Shown one piece after another: positions 50,262 to 58,475 of a stretch of DNA of 64,000 nucleotides. Origin of the DNA: an uncultured Eubacterium sp. (GTDB lineage Bacteria; Bacillota; Clostridia; Oscillospirales; Acutalibacteraceae); NCBI GenBank assembly GCA_910583925.1, contig CAJTZJ010000002.1, positions 189,962-253,961 of the forward strand, in the 5' to 3' direction. The translations under genes were made by a program, and so were the position numbers. Every line of letters begins with the position of its first letter. Positions within the stretch are counted from its first letter, which is position 1. The notes below the pieces were generated by a model that worked only from the letters and a program-made list of their open reading frames with translations, was not told the origin of the DNA and searched no databases.

Positions 50262-51731
50262 TTATTCTATAATAATTCCCTTTGCTTTTCTCTGTTCCTC
50301 AAGCTCTTTTGTAATCTTCTTTTTCTTTTCGCCTACAAGGTCATAGAAGAAAATAGGAACAATGCAGATAAGAAGAGATATTCCCGGAATGATTGAAACA
50401 AGGCTGAACATACCTGTCCTTATCGTTTCACTCATTTCAAGCGGGTTAGCAGTAACATTTGCGCTGATATTTGCAACATCAAGATGAACTATCATATACA
50501 TCAAAACGATAAATGATGTTGATACTGCATTACCAAGTTTTGCAACAAAGCTTTGAACGGCACTTCCCATTCCCGTAAGTCTTTTTCCTGTTTTCCATTC
50601 CATATAATCAAGGCAATCGCCTATCATAGCACAAAGGCAGATGTTTATTGCTCCGCAGGGAACGCAGGAAAGAACAAGGAACGGCACGCATGCCCAGAAA
50701 TGCTGATATCCGATAAACCAGATTGCCATGGATGAAACAAAGCCGATCAGGGAGGTTGCAATGATAATCTGTTTATAATTGAATTTCTTGAAAAGCAGCG
50801 GCATAACAAGCATGGCTCCGAACATGCCTACTGCTGTTGCAACTGCAAAAACGGTTGAAACAAGGCTGATGTTTGATTGCAGCGCCTGCTCCTGCTCGGC
50901 AGGAGATAAGCCGGTTAGGTCATTGCCTATATAAAAGCTGTATCTTGCTACATGAACTGCTCCTGCCTGATACATATATCGTGCAGAGGATAAAATCCCC
51001 ATAACTGCTGTAAGCATAAGAGGCTTGCAGGTAAGCAGAAGCTTTAATGAGCTTGTTCCGCCTTTTTCCTTTTTCGGAGGTGCAGGAATATTAACTCGTT
51101 CTTTTGTTTTGAAATAAACTCTCATAAACAAAATATTGCCTATAACTGCACTGATTAATGCAATCGTCATATACTTTGTTTTTTCAAGCGCTGTTCCTGA
51201 AAGGTTAAGTTTTGGAAGAATAAAGCCAAGCAGCATAAATATTGCCATTGGAATAGCAGAGCCTATTCCGTTTAAGGTTTTTGCATTGCTTATAATGCTT
51301 CCTCTTTCGTCCGGATTAGGAGTCATAACATTCGGCAGACTCCAAAACGGAACATCAGATGCCGTATAAATCATTCCCCATGCAACATATGTTACCGCAG
51401 CGTAAACCATAAGCTGCCAGCCTGAAAGGTTTGGAGCATAAAACAGCAATACTGTTAAAATAGCAATCGGAATCGGTGTGAAAAGAAGATACGGCCGCAT
51501 TTTTCCGTTTTTGAAATGGCTTCGGTCTACAAAATATCCCATTATCGGGTCATTTACTGCATCCCAGACTCTTGCAAGAAGCATTAAAAGCAAAACGAAC
51601 ATAGGTGCAAGCTTTAAAACGCTTAAATAAAAGTCTGATATGTATGAACTCATGATGGCATAAATCATACCTTGTCCAAGAGCGCCGATTGCATATGTCC
51701 GGTATTCTCTTCCCTTAACATACTTTTCCAT
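50262..51731 (-). CDS. GPH-family (MelB-type) sugar:cation symporter
   Basis: A 489-residue membrane transporter with about twelve helices. The GPH signature is DAVNDPIMGYFVDRSHFKNGKMRPYLLF, and the second one is DYMEWKTGKRLTGMG. It differs well beyond the first symporter at 8674, so it probably has another substrate. The nearest glycan genes (AraC to EEP, 41-49 kb) lie upstream on the other strand, so it may be their uptake system (inference). The start is followed upstream by an AAGGGGTAA site. It is flanked by a terminator and a divergent oxidoreductase gene. Confidence 0.9.
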   Translation of the reverse strand: MEKYVKGREYRTYAIGALGQGMIYAIMSSYISDFYLSVLKLAPMFVLLLMLLARVWDAVNDPIMGYFVDRSHFKNGKMRPYLLFTPIPIAILTVLLFYAPNLSGWQLMVYAAVTYVAWGMIYTASDVPFWSLPNVMTPNPDERGSIISNAKTLNGIGSAIPMAIFMLLGFILPKLNLSGTALEKTKYMTIALISAVIGNILFMRVYFKTKERVNIPAPPKKEKGGTSSLKLLLTCKPLMLTAVMGILSSARYMYQAGAVHVARYSFYIGNDLTGLSPAEQEQALQSNISLVSTVFAVATAVGMFGAMLVMPLLFKKFNYKQIIIATSLIGFVSSMAIWFIGYQHFWACVPFLVLSCVPCGAINICLCAMIGDCLDYMEWKTGKRLTGMGSAVQSFVAKLGNAVSTSFIVLMYMIVHLDVANISANVTANPLEMSETIRTGMFSLVSIIPGISLLICIVPIFFYDLVGEKKKKITKELEEQRKAKGIIIE

Positions 51732-51905
51732 AGAATTACCCCTTGAATTTCTGAAATGTATTAAGCTTTGGCAAACAATAAATAAAAATTTAATTGATTT
51801 ACCCTATGCTTTACATTATAAAGTATAATGTAATATTTTTCAATATTTAAATGAATTGTGTTTAAAATCTGCTGTTTTTGCGAATTCTATTTTTGGGTGT
51901 GTTTT

Positions 51906-53348
51906 ATGGAATCTTTATGGAGCAAGAGCGTTTCATTAAAAAAGCATAATACTTTAAAAGACGATATTGCTGTAAATACAGTTGTTATAGGCGGCGGAAT
52001 AGCCGGTCTTTTAATTGCTTACAGATTAAAGGAAAAGGGGATAAAAGCTATTGTTATTGAGGCTGAAACCATTTGCAGCGGTCAGACAAAGAATACAACA
52101 GCAAAAATAACAAGTCAGCACGGTGTAATATACAGTAAAATTTTATCTTATTACGGAGAAAATGCGGCAAAAGAATATGCCCGTGAAAATGAAAAGGCAA
52201 TATCGGATTATGAGAAACTGATTAAGCATAATGATATTCCCTGTGATTTTGAACAGAAAAAAGCAGTGCTTTATTCTGTTAATAATGCAGAGATTATAGA
52301 AAAAGAAGCAGATGCTGCCGAAAAAGCAGGAATTGAATGCTATGTTACAAATAAAACCGAATTGCCGTTTTCCGTTAAATCAGCACTTGTGTTTGAAAAT
52401 CAGGCGCAGTTTCATCCGCTTAAGTTCCTGTCAGAAATTGCAGATGATCTTGAAATATATGAAAATACAAAAGCAATATGTGTAAAAAATAATACGGTTA
52501 TAACAGATAAGGGGAACATAAAAGCTGAAAACATCGTTTTTGCCTGCCATTTTCCGTTTGTGAATTTCCCCGGGCTTTATTTTCTTAAATTAAATCAGGA
52601 AAGAAGCTATGTTGTTTCAGCAAAGCAGACAAAAAGTTTGAGTGGAATGTATATTGATGCAGAAGACGGGCTTTCTCTTCGCTCTTATCAAAATAATATT
52701 CTTGTAGGCGGAGGGGCTCACAGAACAGGAAAGGCAGACCGCGATAATGCCTTTAAATTTTTAGAAAGGAATGCAAAAATGTATTTTCCTGAATTTATAG
52801 CTGAAAATGATTGGTCCGCCCAGGATTGTATTTCATTGGATGGAATTCCTTATATCGGAAGATTAGTAAGTGCAGATTCAAATGTTTTTGTTGCAACAGG
52901 CTTTAATAAATGGGGAATGACAAGTGCAATGGTTAGTGCAAATATGATTTCGGATATGATTTGCGGTAATAACGCATATGAAAACAGTATTTTTTCTCCT
53001 TCCCGTTTTTGTGTTTTTGCTTCTTCCAAAACTATATTTCAAAATGCAGCAGAAACGATTACCGGTTTTTCAAAGTATTTATGCTGTGCAAAGCTTACGG
53101 CAAGTGATATAAAATGCGGAACGGCAGGAATTATCCATTATAATGGTAAGAAATGCGGTGCGTATAGATGTAAAGGAGGAACGCTTTACATCGTATCTCT
53201 GAAATGTCCTCATTTGAAATGTTTTTTAAATTGGAATAACACAACGAAAACATGGGATTGTCCATGCCATGGCTCAAGATATGATTATAAGGGCAATCTT
53301 TTGGATAATCCGGCGCAGAAAAATTCAATCCTTATAGCAAAAATATAA
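51906..53348 (+). CDS. FAD-dependent oxidoreductase with C-terminal Rieske domain
   Basis: A protein of about 480 residues. The N-terminal DAO-type flavoprotein domain has VNTVVIGGGIAGLLIAYRLKEKGIKAIVIEA and the late flavin motif NVFVATGFNKWGMTSAMVSA. A C-terminal Rieske-type [2Fe-2S] domain carries CPHLKC and CPCHGS, the Cys-His ligand pairs. Such DAO-Rieske fusions are known in Firmicutes, but the substrate is not established. The start is taken at the ATG at 51906 because 16 upstream residues (cysteine-rich) have no RBS; the RBS for 51906 is weak (GGGTGTG). A Rieske protein in an anaerobe is unexpected. Confidence 0.85.
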   Translation: MESLWSKSVSLKKHNTLKDDIAVNTVVIGGGIAGLLIAYRLKEKGIKAIVIEAETICSGQTKNTTAKITSQHGVIYSKILSYYGENAAKEYARENEKAISDYEKLIKHNDIPCDFEQKKAVLYSVNNAEIIEKEADAAEKAGIECYVTNKTELPFSVKSALVFENQAQFHPLKFLSEIADDLEIYENTKAICVKNNTVITDKGNIKAENIVFACHFPFVNFPGLYFLKLNQERSYVVSAKQTKSLSGMYIDAEDGLSLRSYQNNILVGGGAHRTGKADRDNAFKFLERNAKMYFPEFIAENDWSAQDCISLDGIPYIGRLVSADSNVFVATGFNKWGMTSAMVSANMISDMICGNNAYENSIFSPSRFCVFASSKTIFQNAAETITGFSKYLCCAKLTASDIKCGTAGIIHYNGKKCGAYRCKGGTLYIVSLKCPHLKCFLNWNNTTKTWDCPCHGSRYDYKGNLLDNPAQKNSILIAKI

Positions 53349-53350
53349 TG

Positions 53351-53379
53351 TTGTTAATTATTCAGGATTATAATATAAT
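53351..53379 (+). promoter_or_regulatory. Promoter of the transglutaminase-like gene
   Basis: TTGTTA (53351-53356), 17-bp spacer, TATAAT (53374-53379). Confidence 0.6.
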
Positions 53380-53406
53380 ATAAAAAACGATATTTAGGGT
53401 GCTGTG

Positions 53407-54873
53407 ATGAAAAAATGTATTGCGTTAATCGCTGCTGTTGTGATTTTTTTTGGCTTTGTTTTTGTGTATGAAAATTTAAATGTGTCAAAGAAAAGCCTGT
53501 TTGTTTCCGGTTCGGCTGTTCTTTCTGAAAAGGATAACAAAAGATTTTACGGCTCGAAAACTTTTGATAAGATTGCTTATGAATACGAAGATGCAATAAA
53601 GATTATCAAAGAAGGCTTTGATAATCAATCTTCTTCCATAAGCATTCATTCCTGCAATGTATCTATTGATGAGCTGAGCATCGTAATCAATTATATTATT
53701 AATAGTGGATATTATTATGTTAATAATAGTTATTCGTATAAATCAGACGGCGAAAATGTTATTTCATTTAATCCGGATTATTCCATGAATTCAGATGAGG
53801 TAAAAAAGCATAATGCAGAAATTGATTCTGTAGTAAAGTCTGTTGTAAATAAGTCCTTATCCTTTAATAATAGTATAGAAAAGCTTATTTATATCCATGA
53901 TTATCTTGTTGAAAATATAGAATATTCTGTTGAGGAAAACCAAACGATAAATAATTTATATGGTGCGCTGGTGCTCAAGAAAACGATGTGCGTTGGTTAT
54001 GCACAGGCGTTTTGCAGAATTGCAGAAAAGGCAGGAATTAAAACCTATGTTGTTTCAAGCGAAAAGCTTCAGCATGCCTGGAATATGGTAAATATAAACG
54101 GCGAATACTACTTTGTAGATTGTACATGGGATGATCCTGTTTTTGATAAAATCAATCTTTCCGATGATCCGGTTTCGGGGTATGGCTGTTACAAATACTT
54201 TATGTGCTCGGAAGAGTTTTTTGTAAATAATAAACATCATGCAGATGATTATCTTGTAAACGGTGAAAATGTTATGGGTGTTTCAAAATCCACAGATTAT
54301 GATCAATTCTTCTGGCGTGATTATGAATCTTTGATGAAGTATTCAAACGGAAGCTGGTATCACGATTATGGTTACAGCGATAATCAAATTAATTATCCAT
54401 CGGATGTTAAGTTTTCAATAGATAAGTTTACTTTTATGGATAATAAAAGCTATGATGAAAAAATTGTAAGAACAATAAAAGCCTGCTGGGAAAACGGAAG
54501 TCAATTTTATATTGTGTTTAATCCTACTTTGCAGAATATAGACGGATTTCTGTACTATTTTAAGCCGGATGGAATTTATAGATTAGAAGAAAACGGAAGA
54601 TTTAACGGAAAAGGCGATTTGCTTATTTTTGAAAATCCAACGAATGAAAATATTTATGATTTTGATATAGATACTGAAAACGGAAAATTTACGGTTATTT
54701 ACGGAAAGGATTATGAATTTACCGAAGATAACGGAACAAAGAAAACTTATGATATTTCAGATTATTTCTGTAAGGTACAGGAGCATCAGTATGTGCTTTC
54801 TGAGGAAGTCGGCAATGATAATCGGATTTACATTTGTACTGCCTGTCATGGCACTATGAAAGAAATTGCATAA
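53407..54873 (+). CDS. Secreted or membrane-anchored transglutaminase-like protein
   Basis: A 488-residue protein. An N-terminal hydrophobic helix (residues 4-21) anchors or exports it. A transglutaminase-core domain lies in the middle (about 150-240): Cys in KKTMCVGYAQAFCRIAEKAG, His in QHAWNMVNI and Asp in YFVDCTWDDP form the Cys-His-Asp triad. Such bacterial proteins usually act as cysteine proteases or cross-linking enzymes at the cell surface. The C-terminal 200 residues are Tyr/Asp-rich and unrecognised, with a CTACHG motif at the end. A GTG at 53404 precedes the ATG; the ATG is preferred. Confidence 0.83.
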   Translation: MKKCIALIAAVVIFFGFVFVYENLNVSKKSLFVSGSAVLSEKDNKRFYGSKTFDKIAYEYEDAIKIIKEGFDNQSSSISIHSCNVSIDELSIVINYIINSGYYYVNNSYSYKSDGENVISFNPDYSMNSDEVKKHNAEIDSVVKSVVNKSLSFNNSIEKLIYIHDYLVENIEYSVEENQTINNLYGALVLKKTMCVGYAQAFCRIAEKAGIKTYVVSSEKLQHAWNMVNINGEYYFVDCTWDDPVFDKINLSDDPVSGYGCYKYFMCSEEFFVNNKHHADDYLVNGENVMGVSKSTDYDQFFWRDYESLMKYSNGSWYHDYGYSDNQINYPSDVKFSIDKFTFMDNKSYDEKIVRTIKACWENGSQFYIVFNPTLQNIDGFLYYFKPDGIYRLEENGRFNGKGDLLIFENPTNENIYDFDIDTENGKFTVIYGKDYEFTEDNGTKKTYDISDYFCKVQEHQYVLSEEVGNDNRIYICTACHGTMKEIA

Positions 54874-54889
54874 TTTTTTCATAAAACTG

Positions 54890-54939
54890 TTGACAAATCC
54901 TATTATTCAGGTATAATTAGATTGTAATCATTACAATCT
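54890..54939 (+). promoter_or_regulatory. perR promoter with PerR-box-like operator
   Basis: TTGACA (54890-54895), 16-bp spacer, TATAAT (54912-54917). Directly downstream is a perfect inverted repeat with 10-bp arms, AGATTGTAAT and ATTACAATCT around one central C (54919-54939). It matches the Per/Fur box form (TTATAAT-N-ATTATAA) in layout and points to autoregulation. Confidence 0.8.
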
Positions 54940-54960
54940 GGATGCAAGAGGTAGTACAAA

Positions 54961-55365
54961 ATGAAAAGAGAAAATATTATCTCGCTGTTTAAAGAAAAGA
55001 ATTTTCGTGCTACCCCGCAAAGAATTGCTGTTTATGAATATGTTTATGAAAACAGAAATCATCCCGATGTGCTTGCAGTTTATGAAAATGTAAAAAAGAA
55101 ATATCCTGCTTTTTCAAAAACAACTGTTTACAATGCGCTTAAAGCTCTTGAGAAAAACGGCTTTATCATTCCTGTTACGATTGATGATGAGCGTGTTCGC
55201 TATGATGCAGATACAGGGCTTCATGGTCATTTTATTTGCAATATATGCAGGAAAATTTATGATTTTGAAACCTCCCAGCCAAAGATAGCAGGGCTTGAGG
55301 ATTTTTTAATAAGCAGTAAAAATGTATATTACAGCGGCGTTTGTCCTTGCTGTAAAGATAAATAA
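54961..55365 (+). CDS. perR: Fur-family regulator, PerR type
   Basis: A 134-residue metal-dependent repressor that senses peroxide through a bound Fe(II) in PerR. The winged-helix part (RATPQRIAVYEYVYENRNHPDVLAVYENVKKKYPAFSKTTVYNALKALEKNG) has the Fur-family recognition helix; the C-terminal domain has HGHFICNIC and a second CPCC, giving the structural zinc Cys4 site. Subtype is assigned as PerR from the box-like operator upstream and the rubrerythrin gene directly downstream; Fur or Zur are alternatives. Co-transcribed with the rubrerythrin gene (24-bp gap). Confidence 0.85.
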   Translation: MKRENIISLFKEKNFRATPQRIAVYEYVYENRNHPDVLAVYENVKKKYPAFSKTTVYNALKALEKNGFIIPVTIDDERVRYDADTGLHGHFICNICRKIYDFETSQPKIAGLEDFLISSKNVYYSGVCPCCKDK

Positions 55366-55389
55366 ATTTTTAATAAGGAGTTATTAATT

Positions 55390-55929
55390 ATGGCAAAGAA
55401 GTATTATTGTCCGGTATGCGGATACGAAAGTGATGAGCCAATTGAAATCTGCCCTGTATGTAAGGCAAAGATGGCTGTTCGTGAAAATGAAGGCGAGCTT
55501 GCTTGGGCTGCAGAGCATGTTGTAGGAATTACAGAAGGCGTTTCTGATGAAATCGTTCAGGGTCTTCGTGATAATTTCAACGGCGAATGCTCAGAAGTTG
55601 GTATGTACCTTGCAATGGCAAGAGTAGCTTACAGAGAGGGCTATCCTGAAATCGGTATGTATTGGGAAAAGGCTGCATATGAAGAAGCAGAGCATGCTGC
55701 TAAATTTGCAGAAATGCTTGGCGAGGTTGTAACAAATTCAACCAAGAAAAATCTTGAAATGCGCGTTGCTGCTGAAAATGGTGCAACAATGGGTAAAACA
55801 GAGCTTGCTAAGCTTGCAAAGGCTGATGGTCTTGATGCTATCCATGATTCCGTTCATGAAATGGCAAGAGATGAAGCTAGACACGGAAAAGCATTTGCAG
55901 GTCTTCTTAATAGATATTTCGGCGAATAA
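55390..55929 (+). CDS. Reverse rubrerythrin
   Basis: A 179-residue non-haem iron protein that reduces hydrogen peroxide in anaerobes. The rubredoxin domain is at the N-terminus (CPVCGYES and CPVCKAKM around residues 7-28) and precedes the four-helix diiron domain (helices from AAEHVVG, with NGECSEVGMYLAMARVAYREGY, EEAEHAAKFAEML and EMARDEARHGKAF, each with E-x-x-H or E residues). This order is the reverse of classical rubrerythrin. The pairing with perR indicates peroxide-stress control. RBS AAGGAG. Confidence 0.94.
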   Translation: MAKKYYCPVCGYESDEPIEICPVCKAKMAVRENEGELAWAAEHVVGITEGVSDEIVQGLRDNFNGECSEVGMYLAMARVAYREGYPEIGMYWEKAAYEEAEHAAKFAEMLGEVVTNSTKKNLEMRVAAENGATMGKTELAKLAKADGLDAIHDSVHEMARDEARHGKAFAGLLNRYFGE

Positions 55930-55944
55930 TCAAAAAAATAAAAT

Positions 55945-55972
55945 GATCCCCGGAGAAATCCGGGGATTTTTT
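55945..55972 (+). terminator. Terminator of perR-rubrerythrin
   Basis: ATCCCCGGA pairs with TCCGGGGAT around a GAAA tetraloop, followed by TTTTT. Confidence 0.85.
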
Positions 55973-56060
55973 CATTATTCCATTATAAGTGGAGATTATC
56001 TACTATATATTCCTTTCATTTTGGAAAGAAATATTGTAATATGCAGTAGAAGGGGATGGA

Positions 56061-56555
56061 ATGATGTTCAACAAAATATATAATAATTTAAAACCGTTTT
56101 TGATTTATGACATTGCATTAATTGTTTATCTTATAATTATATATGGAATTGACTGGTTTCTTGATATTTTTTTTGTTGATGTTAATAGCTTTGTTTTAGA
56201 AATGTCGGGAATAATATGTTTTTATCTTATATTTATTGCTCTTTTTGTAAAGGAGGGTTATGTAAAAAAAATAAAATCAGGTGTTTTTCTATTTGAAATA
56301 AAACTGCTTGTCTATCCTGTATTATATATGCTAAGCATGGTTGACAGTGATGAGATTCCGCTTCCTGTATCTATTTTATCTCTTGGAAATATAATGTATG
56401 GCGATATAAAACCTATTACAAAATTGATTTCAGATGTGAATTATAATGCGGTTATTTGTATTCCTGATTTACTGCTTTCACTGATTTTACCTGTTTTGTC
56501 ATTATCTATCGGTTATTTTATAAAGAAAAAATCCTCGGAAAATTCCGAGGATTAA
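56061..56555 (+). CDS. Hypothetical membrane protein, about four transmembrane segments
   Basis: A 164-residue protein of unknown function. Hydrophobic stretches near 13-35, 45-65, 75-95 and 130-150 predict a small polytopic membrane protein with a Lys-rich C-terminus. No family is recognised. The start has an AAGGGG ribosome site; two consecutive ATG codons are possible. Its last codons (SSENSED) lie within a perfect hairpin that probably also ends the transcript. It converges with the EEP gene at 56567. Confidence 0.7.
   Translation: MMFNKIYNNLKPFLIYDIALIVYLIIIYGIDWFLDIFFVDVNSFVLEMSGIICFYLIFIALFVKEGYVKKIKSGVFLFEIKLLVYPVLYMLSMVDSDEIPLPVSILSLGNIMYGDIKPITKLISDVNYNAVICIPDLLLSLILPVLSLSIGYFIKKKSSENSED
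56530..56555. terminator. Terminator overlapping the end of a gene
   Basis: AATCCTCGGAA pairs with TTCCGAGGATT (inner bases AA). The stem covers the last codons and stop of the membrane protein gene, and lies 12 bp from the convergent EEP gene stop. Confidence 0.55.
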
Positions 56556-56566
56556 TTTATATAAGC

Positions 56567-57448
56567 TTATTCAGCAAGTGAAAAATCTGACATAATTCCA
56601 TTGTGATCGCTTACATATCCGTTTGATGTGTCGTCAAGCACCTTATATTTATCTACTGCAAGTCCCTTATCGGTAAATATAAAATCAATCGGCTTTCCTG
56701 TGTTTACATCGCCCCAAGCCTGATAGGTAGTTTTTGTTTCGGTTTCTTCAGCAACAAGCCTTGTTTCCTGAAGAACTTCAGCGATTGTGTTGTAAGCAGG
56801 CATTCCTTCAAATTCATTAAAATCACCTGTTAAAACGATTGCTGCTCCGTAAAGAGAGCGAAGCTCATCAATTTTATCTGCAATAACGGTTGCACCGTAG
56901 TTTGCGGCATCCTCACTTGCATTGTCAAGATGCGTGTTCATATGAATATACTGTTCACCTGTTTCATTGTTTGTGAGAAGAACCCATGTGCAAACTCTGT
57001 AACAGCCGGCTCCCTCAAATCTGCTTTCCTCATCCGGTGTTTCGGAAAGCCAAAAGGTTCCCCGCTGCTCGGCAGTATATTTTTCCTTAAGCCAGAAAAC
57101 GGCATTCATTTCCGATTTTCTTTCGTTTTCATCTCCGCCGCGGATAACGCCGTAGGAATCATAATCACTTAAAAGAGAAGCCAGATTATCAAGCCAGTCT
57201 TGATTCATTTCCTGTGTTCCGATAGAATCCGGCTTAACGGAGTTTATGTATGCAGCAAACTTTTTAACTCTTGTTGAAGAGCCTGTACCTTTAATTACAT
57301 TACCCCATGGGGCAGCACAGTTATATGAAACAATTCTTATATTTCCGTCTGACGGAGTATCAAGCTGCTGGAATTCCGTTTTTGAGCAACCTGAGAATAA
57401 GCACATTATCATAACAGCCGAAATAACACAAACGATAAATCTTTTCAT
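56567..57448 (-). CDS. Endonuclease/exonuclease/phosphatase-family lipoprotein
   Basis: A 293-residue exported lipoprotein (lipobox LFSGC-SKT, Cys near 21). The EEP domain motifs are IRIVSYNCAAPWGN, SIGTQEMNQDWL, YIHMNTHLDNA, VLTGDFNEFEG and the final SDHNGIMSDF. It is a paralogue of the membrane-anchored protein at 48338, and both have the same order of motifs but different anchors. Target unknown: extracellular nucleic acid, lipid or inositol phosphate are all possible. A promoter and a palindromic operator lie upstream (57529-57558), so it is separately regulated. Confidence 0.87.
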   Translation of the reverse strand: MKRFIVCVISAVMIMCLFSGCSKTEFQQLDTPSDGNIRIVSYNCAAPWGNVIKGTGSSTRVKKFAAYINSVKPDSIGTQEMNQDWLDNLASLLSDYDSYGVIRGGDENERKSEMNAVFWLKEKYTAEQRGTFWLSETPDEESRFEGAGCYRVCTWVLLTNNETGEQYIHMNTHLDNASEDAANYGATVIADKIDELRSLYGAAIVLTGDFNEFEGMPAYNTIAEVLQETRLVAEETETKTTYQAWGDVNTGKPIDFIFTDKGLAVDKYKVLDDTSNGYVSDHNGIMSDFSLAE

Positions 57449-57528
57449 AACATATATCCTGCCTTTTATTTACTGTAATATTATAATTGAAGCTTGAAAA
57501 TCGCATATTTAGTATTCCCTATAGTGTT

Positions 57529-57558
57529 ATTATACCATTGATAGTGATTAACTATCAA
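57529..57558 (-). promoter_or_regulatory. Promoter with palindromic operator of the EEP lipoprotein gene
   Basis: Minus strand TTGATA (57558-57553), 18-bp spacer, TATAAT (57534-57529). A perfect inverted repeat, TTGATAGT with ACTATCAA and a 5-bp spacer (57538-57558), covers the -35 and most of the spacer, a typical repressor position. Confidence 0.55.
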
Positions 57559-57588
57559 GCAACAGAATAGTTACAAAAGGTAAAAAAA

Positions 57589-57660
57589 CTGTAAAGCACA
57601 TAAACTTTACAGTTTTGCAAAAAATATAAAAGAGCTGTTCTGAATGAACGGCTCTTTTGT
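57589..57660 (-). terminator. Two hairpins downstream of the phosphoesterase gene
   Basis: AAACTGTAAAG with CTTTACAGTTT (57589-57616), and AAAAGAGC...TGTTC with GAACG...GCTCTTTT (57628-57658). The second lies 11 bp after the phosphoesterase stop and has A/T runs on both sides. Confidence 0.65.
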
Positions 57661-57670
57661 GATGAAAGTG

Positions 57671-58348
57671 TTATTTTATTTCGTGAAATTTAGTGAATAC
57701 AGCCGTCATTTTTTTACTTATCGGCAAGTCAGTGTGAAGAGAGCCGAAATACCAATGAAAGTAATCAACATCCTTCATAAGATCCTGCAGATAAGTGTTA
57801 AGCGGTGTAAGCTGAACAACACTGTTTGTGTGAAGCTTCATAAAGTCCTTGGCAATTGCGGGTGCTTCGTAGGTTAAAATGTAGTTTACCTGATATTCAG
57901 CGTCTTTAAGATTATCGCCTGCGTTCTTGATTTCCTCTTCGTTGGGCATTTCGTCCTTCCACCAGGATTCACCCTCTTTTCTCATATTTCTGTCTTCGCT
58001 TTCGCCGCCGCCCATAACAAAAAAGGTTTTATTTTCAAGGGTAAATATTTCCCCTCGCATTAGGTGGAAAATATTTTTTGCTATTTTATGTGCGTTTCCG
58101 CCCTTCCAGCGGTAAGGAGTATAAGCATTCAGCATATCAAAGTTTTCATGAGCACCGTCAACAAAGCAAATTGTGTATTTTTTGCTTTTTAATATTTCAA
58201 GATTTTTCTTTTCTTCCTCGCTTTGCGGGTCCCATAAAAAACCGAAATCACCGCAGATGATAAGATAATCCTTTTCCCCAAGCTTCTTTAAAGCAGGATT
58301 TTTGAATACGGAAATATCCCCGTGGGTGTCGCCTGTAATATAAATCAT
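57671..58348 (-). CDS. Calcineurin-like metallophosphoesterase
   Basis: A 225-residue cytoplasmic phosphoesterase. The motifs are MIYITGDTHGDISVF (D-x-H), LIICGDFGFLWD (GD), VDGAHENFDML (GNHE-like, here GAHE), YILTYEAPA and WYFGSLHTD (GH-x-H-like, here SLHTD). Compared with the canonical GNHE and GHxH motifs, several positions differ, but the metal ligands D, H, D, H, H are kept. Substrate unknown; not obviously a Ser/Thr phosphatase or Ap4A hydrolase. Monocistronic. Confidence 0.82.
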   Translation of the reverse strand: MIYITGDTHGDISVFKNPALKKLGEKDYLIICGDFGFLWDPQSEEEKKNLEILKSKKYTICFVDGAHENFDMLNAYTPYRWKGGNAHKIAKNIFHLMRGEIFTLENKTFFVMGGGESEDRNMRKEGESWWKDEMPNEEEIKNAGDNLKDAEYQVNYILTYEAPAIAKDFMKLHTNSVVQLTPLNTYLQDLMKDVDYFHWYFGSLHTDLPISKKMTAVFTKFHEIK

Positions 58349-58475
58349 AGTATCACCTAAAAAATTTACAATTAATACTTTTATTCAGTCGATAAAAGTG
58401 TTAAACTAATGAAAGTTAATATTCTTGTTATTTACAATCTATATAATATATTTTATTTCAAAAGGTGTCAAGTAT

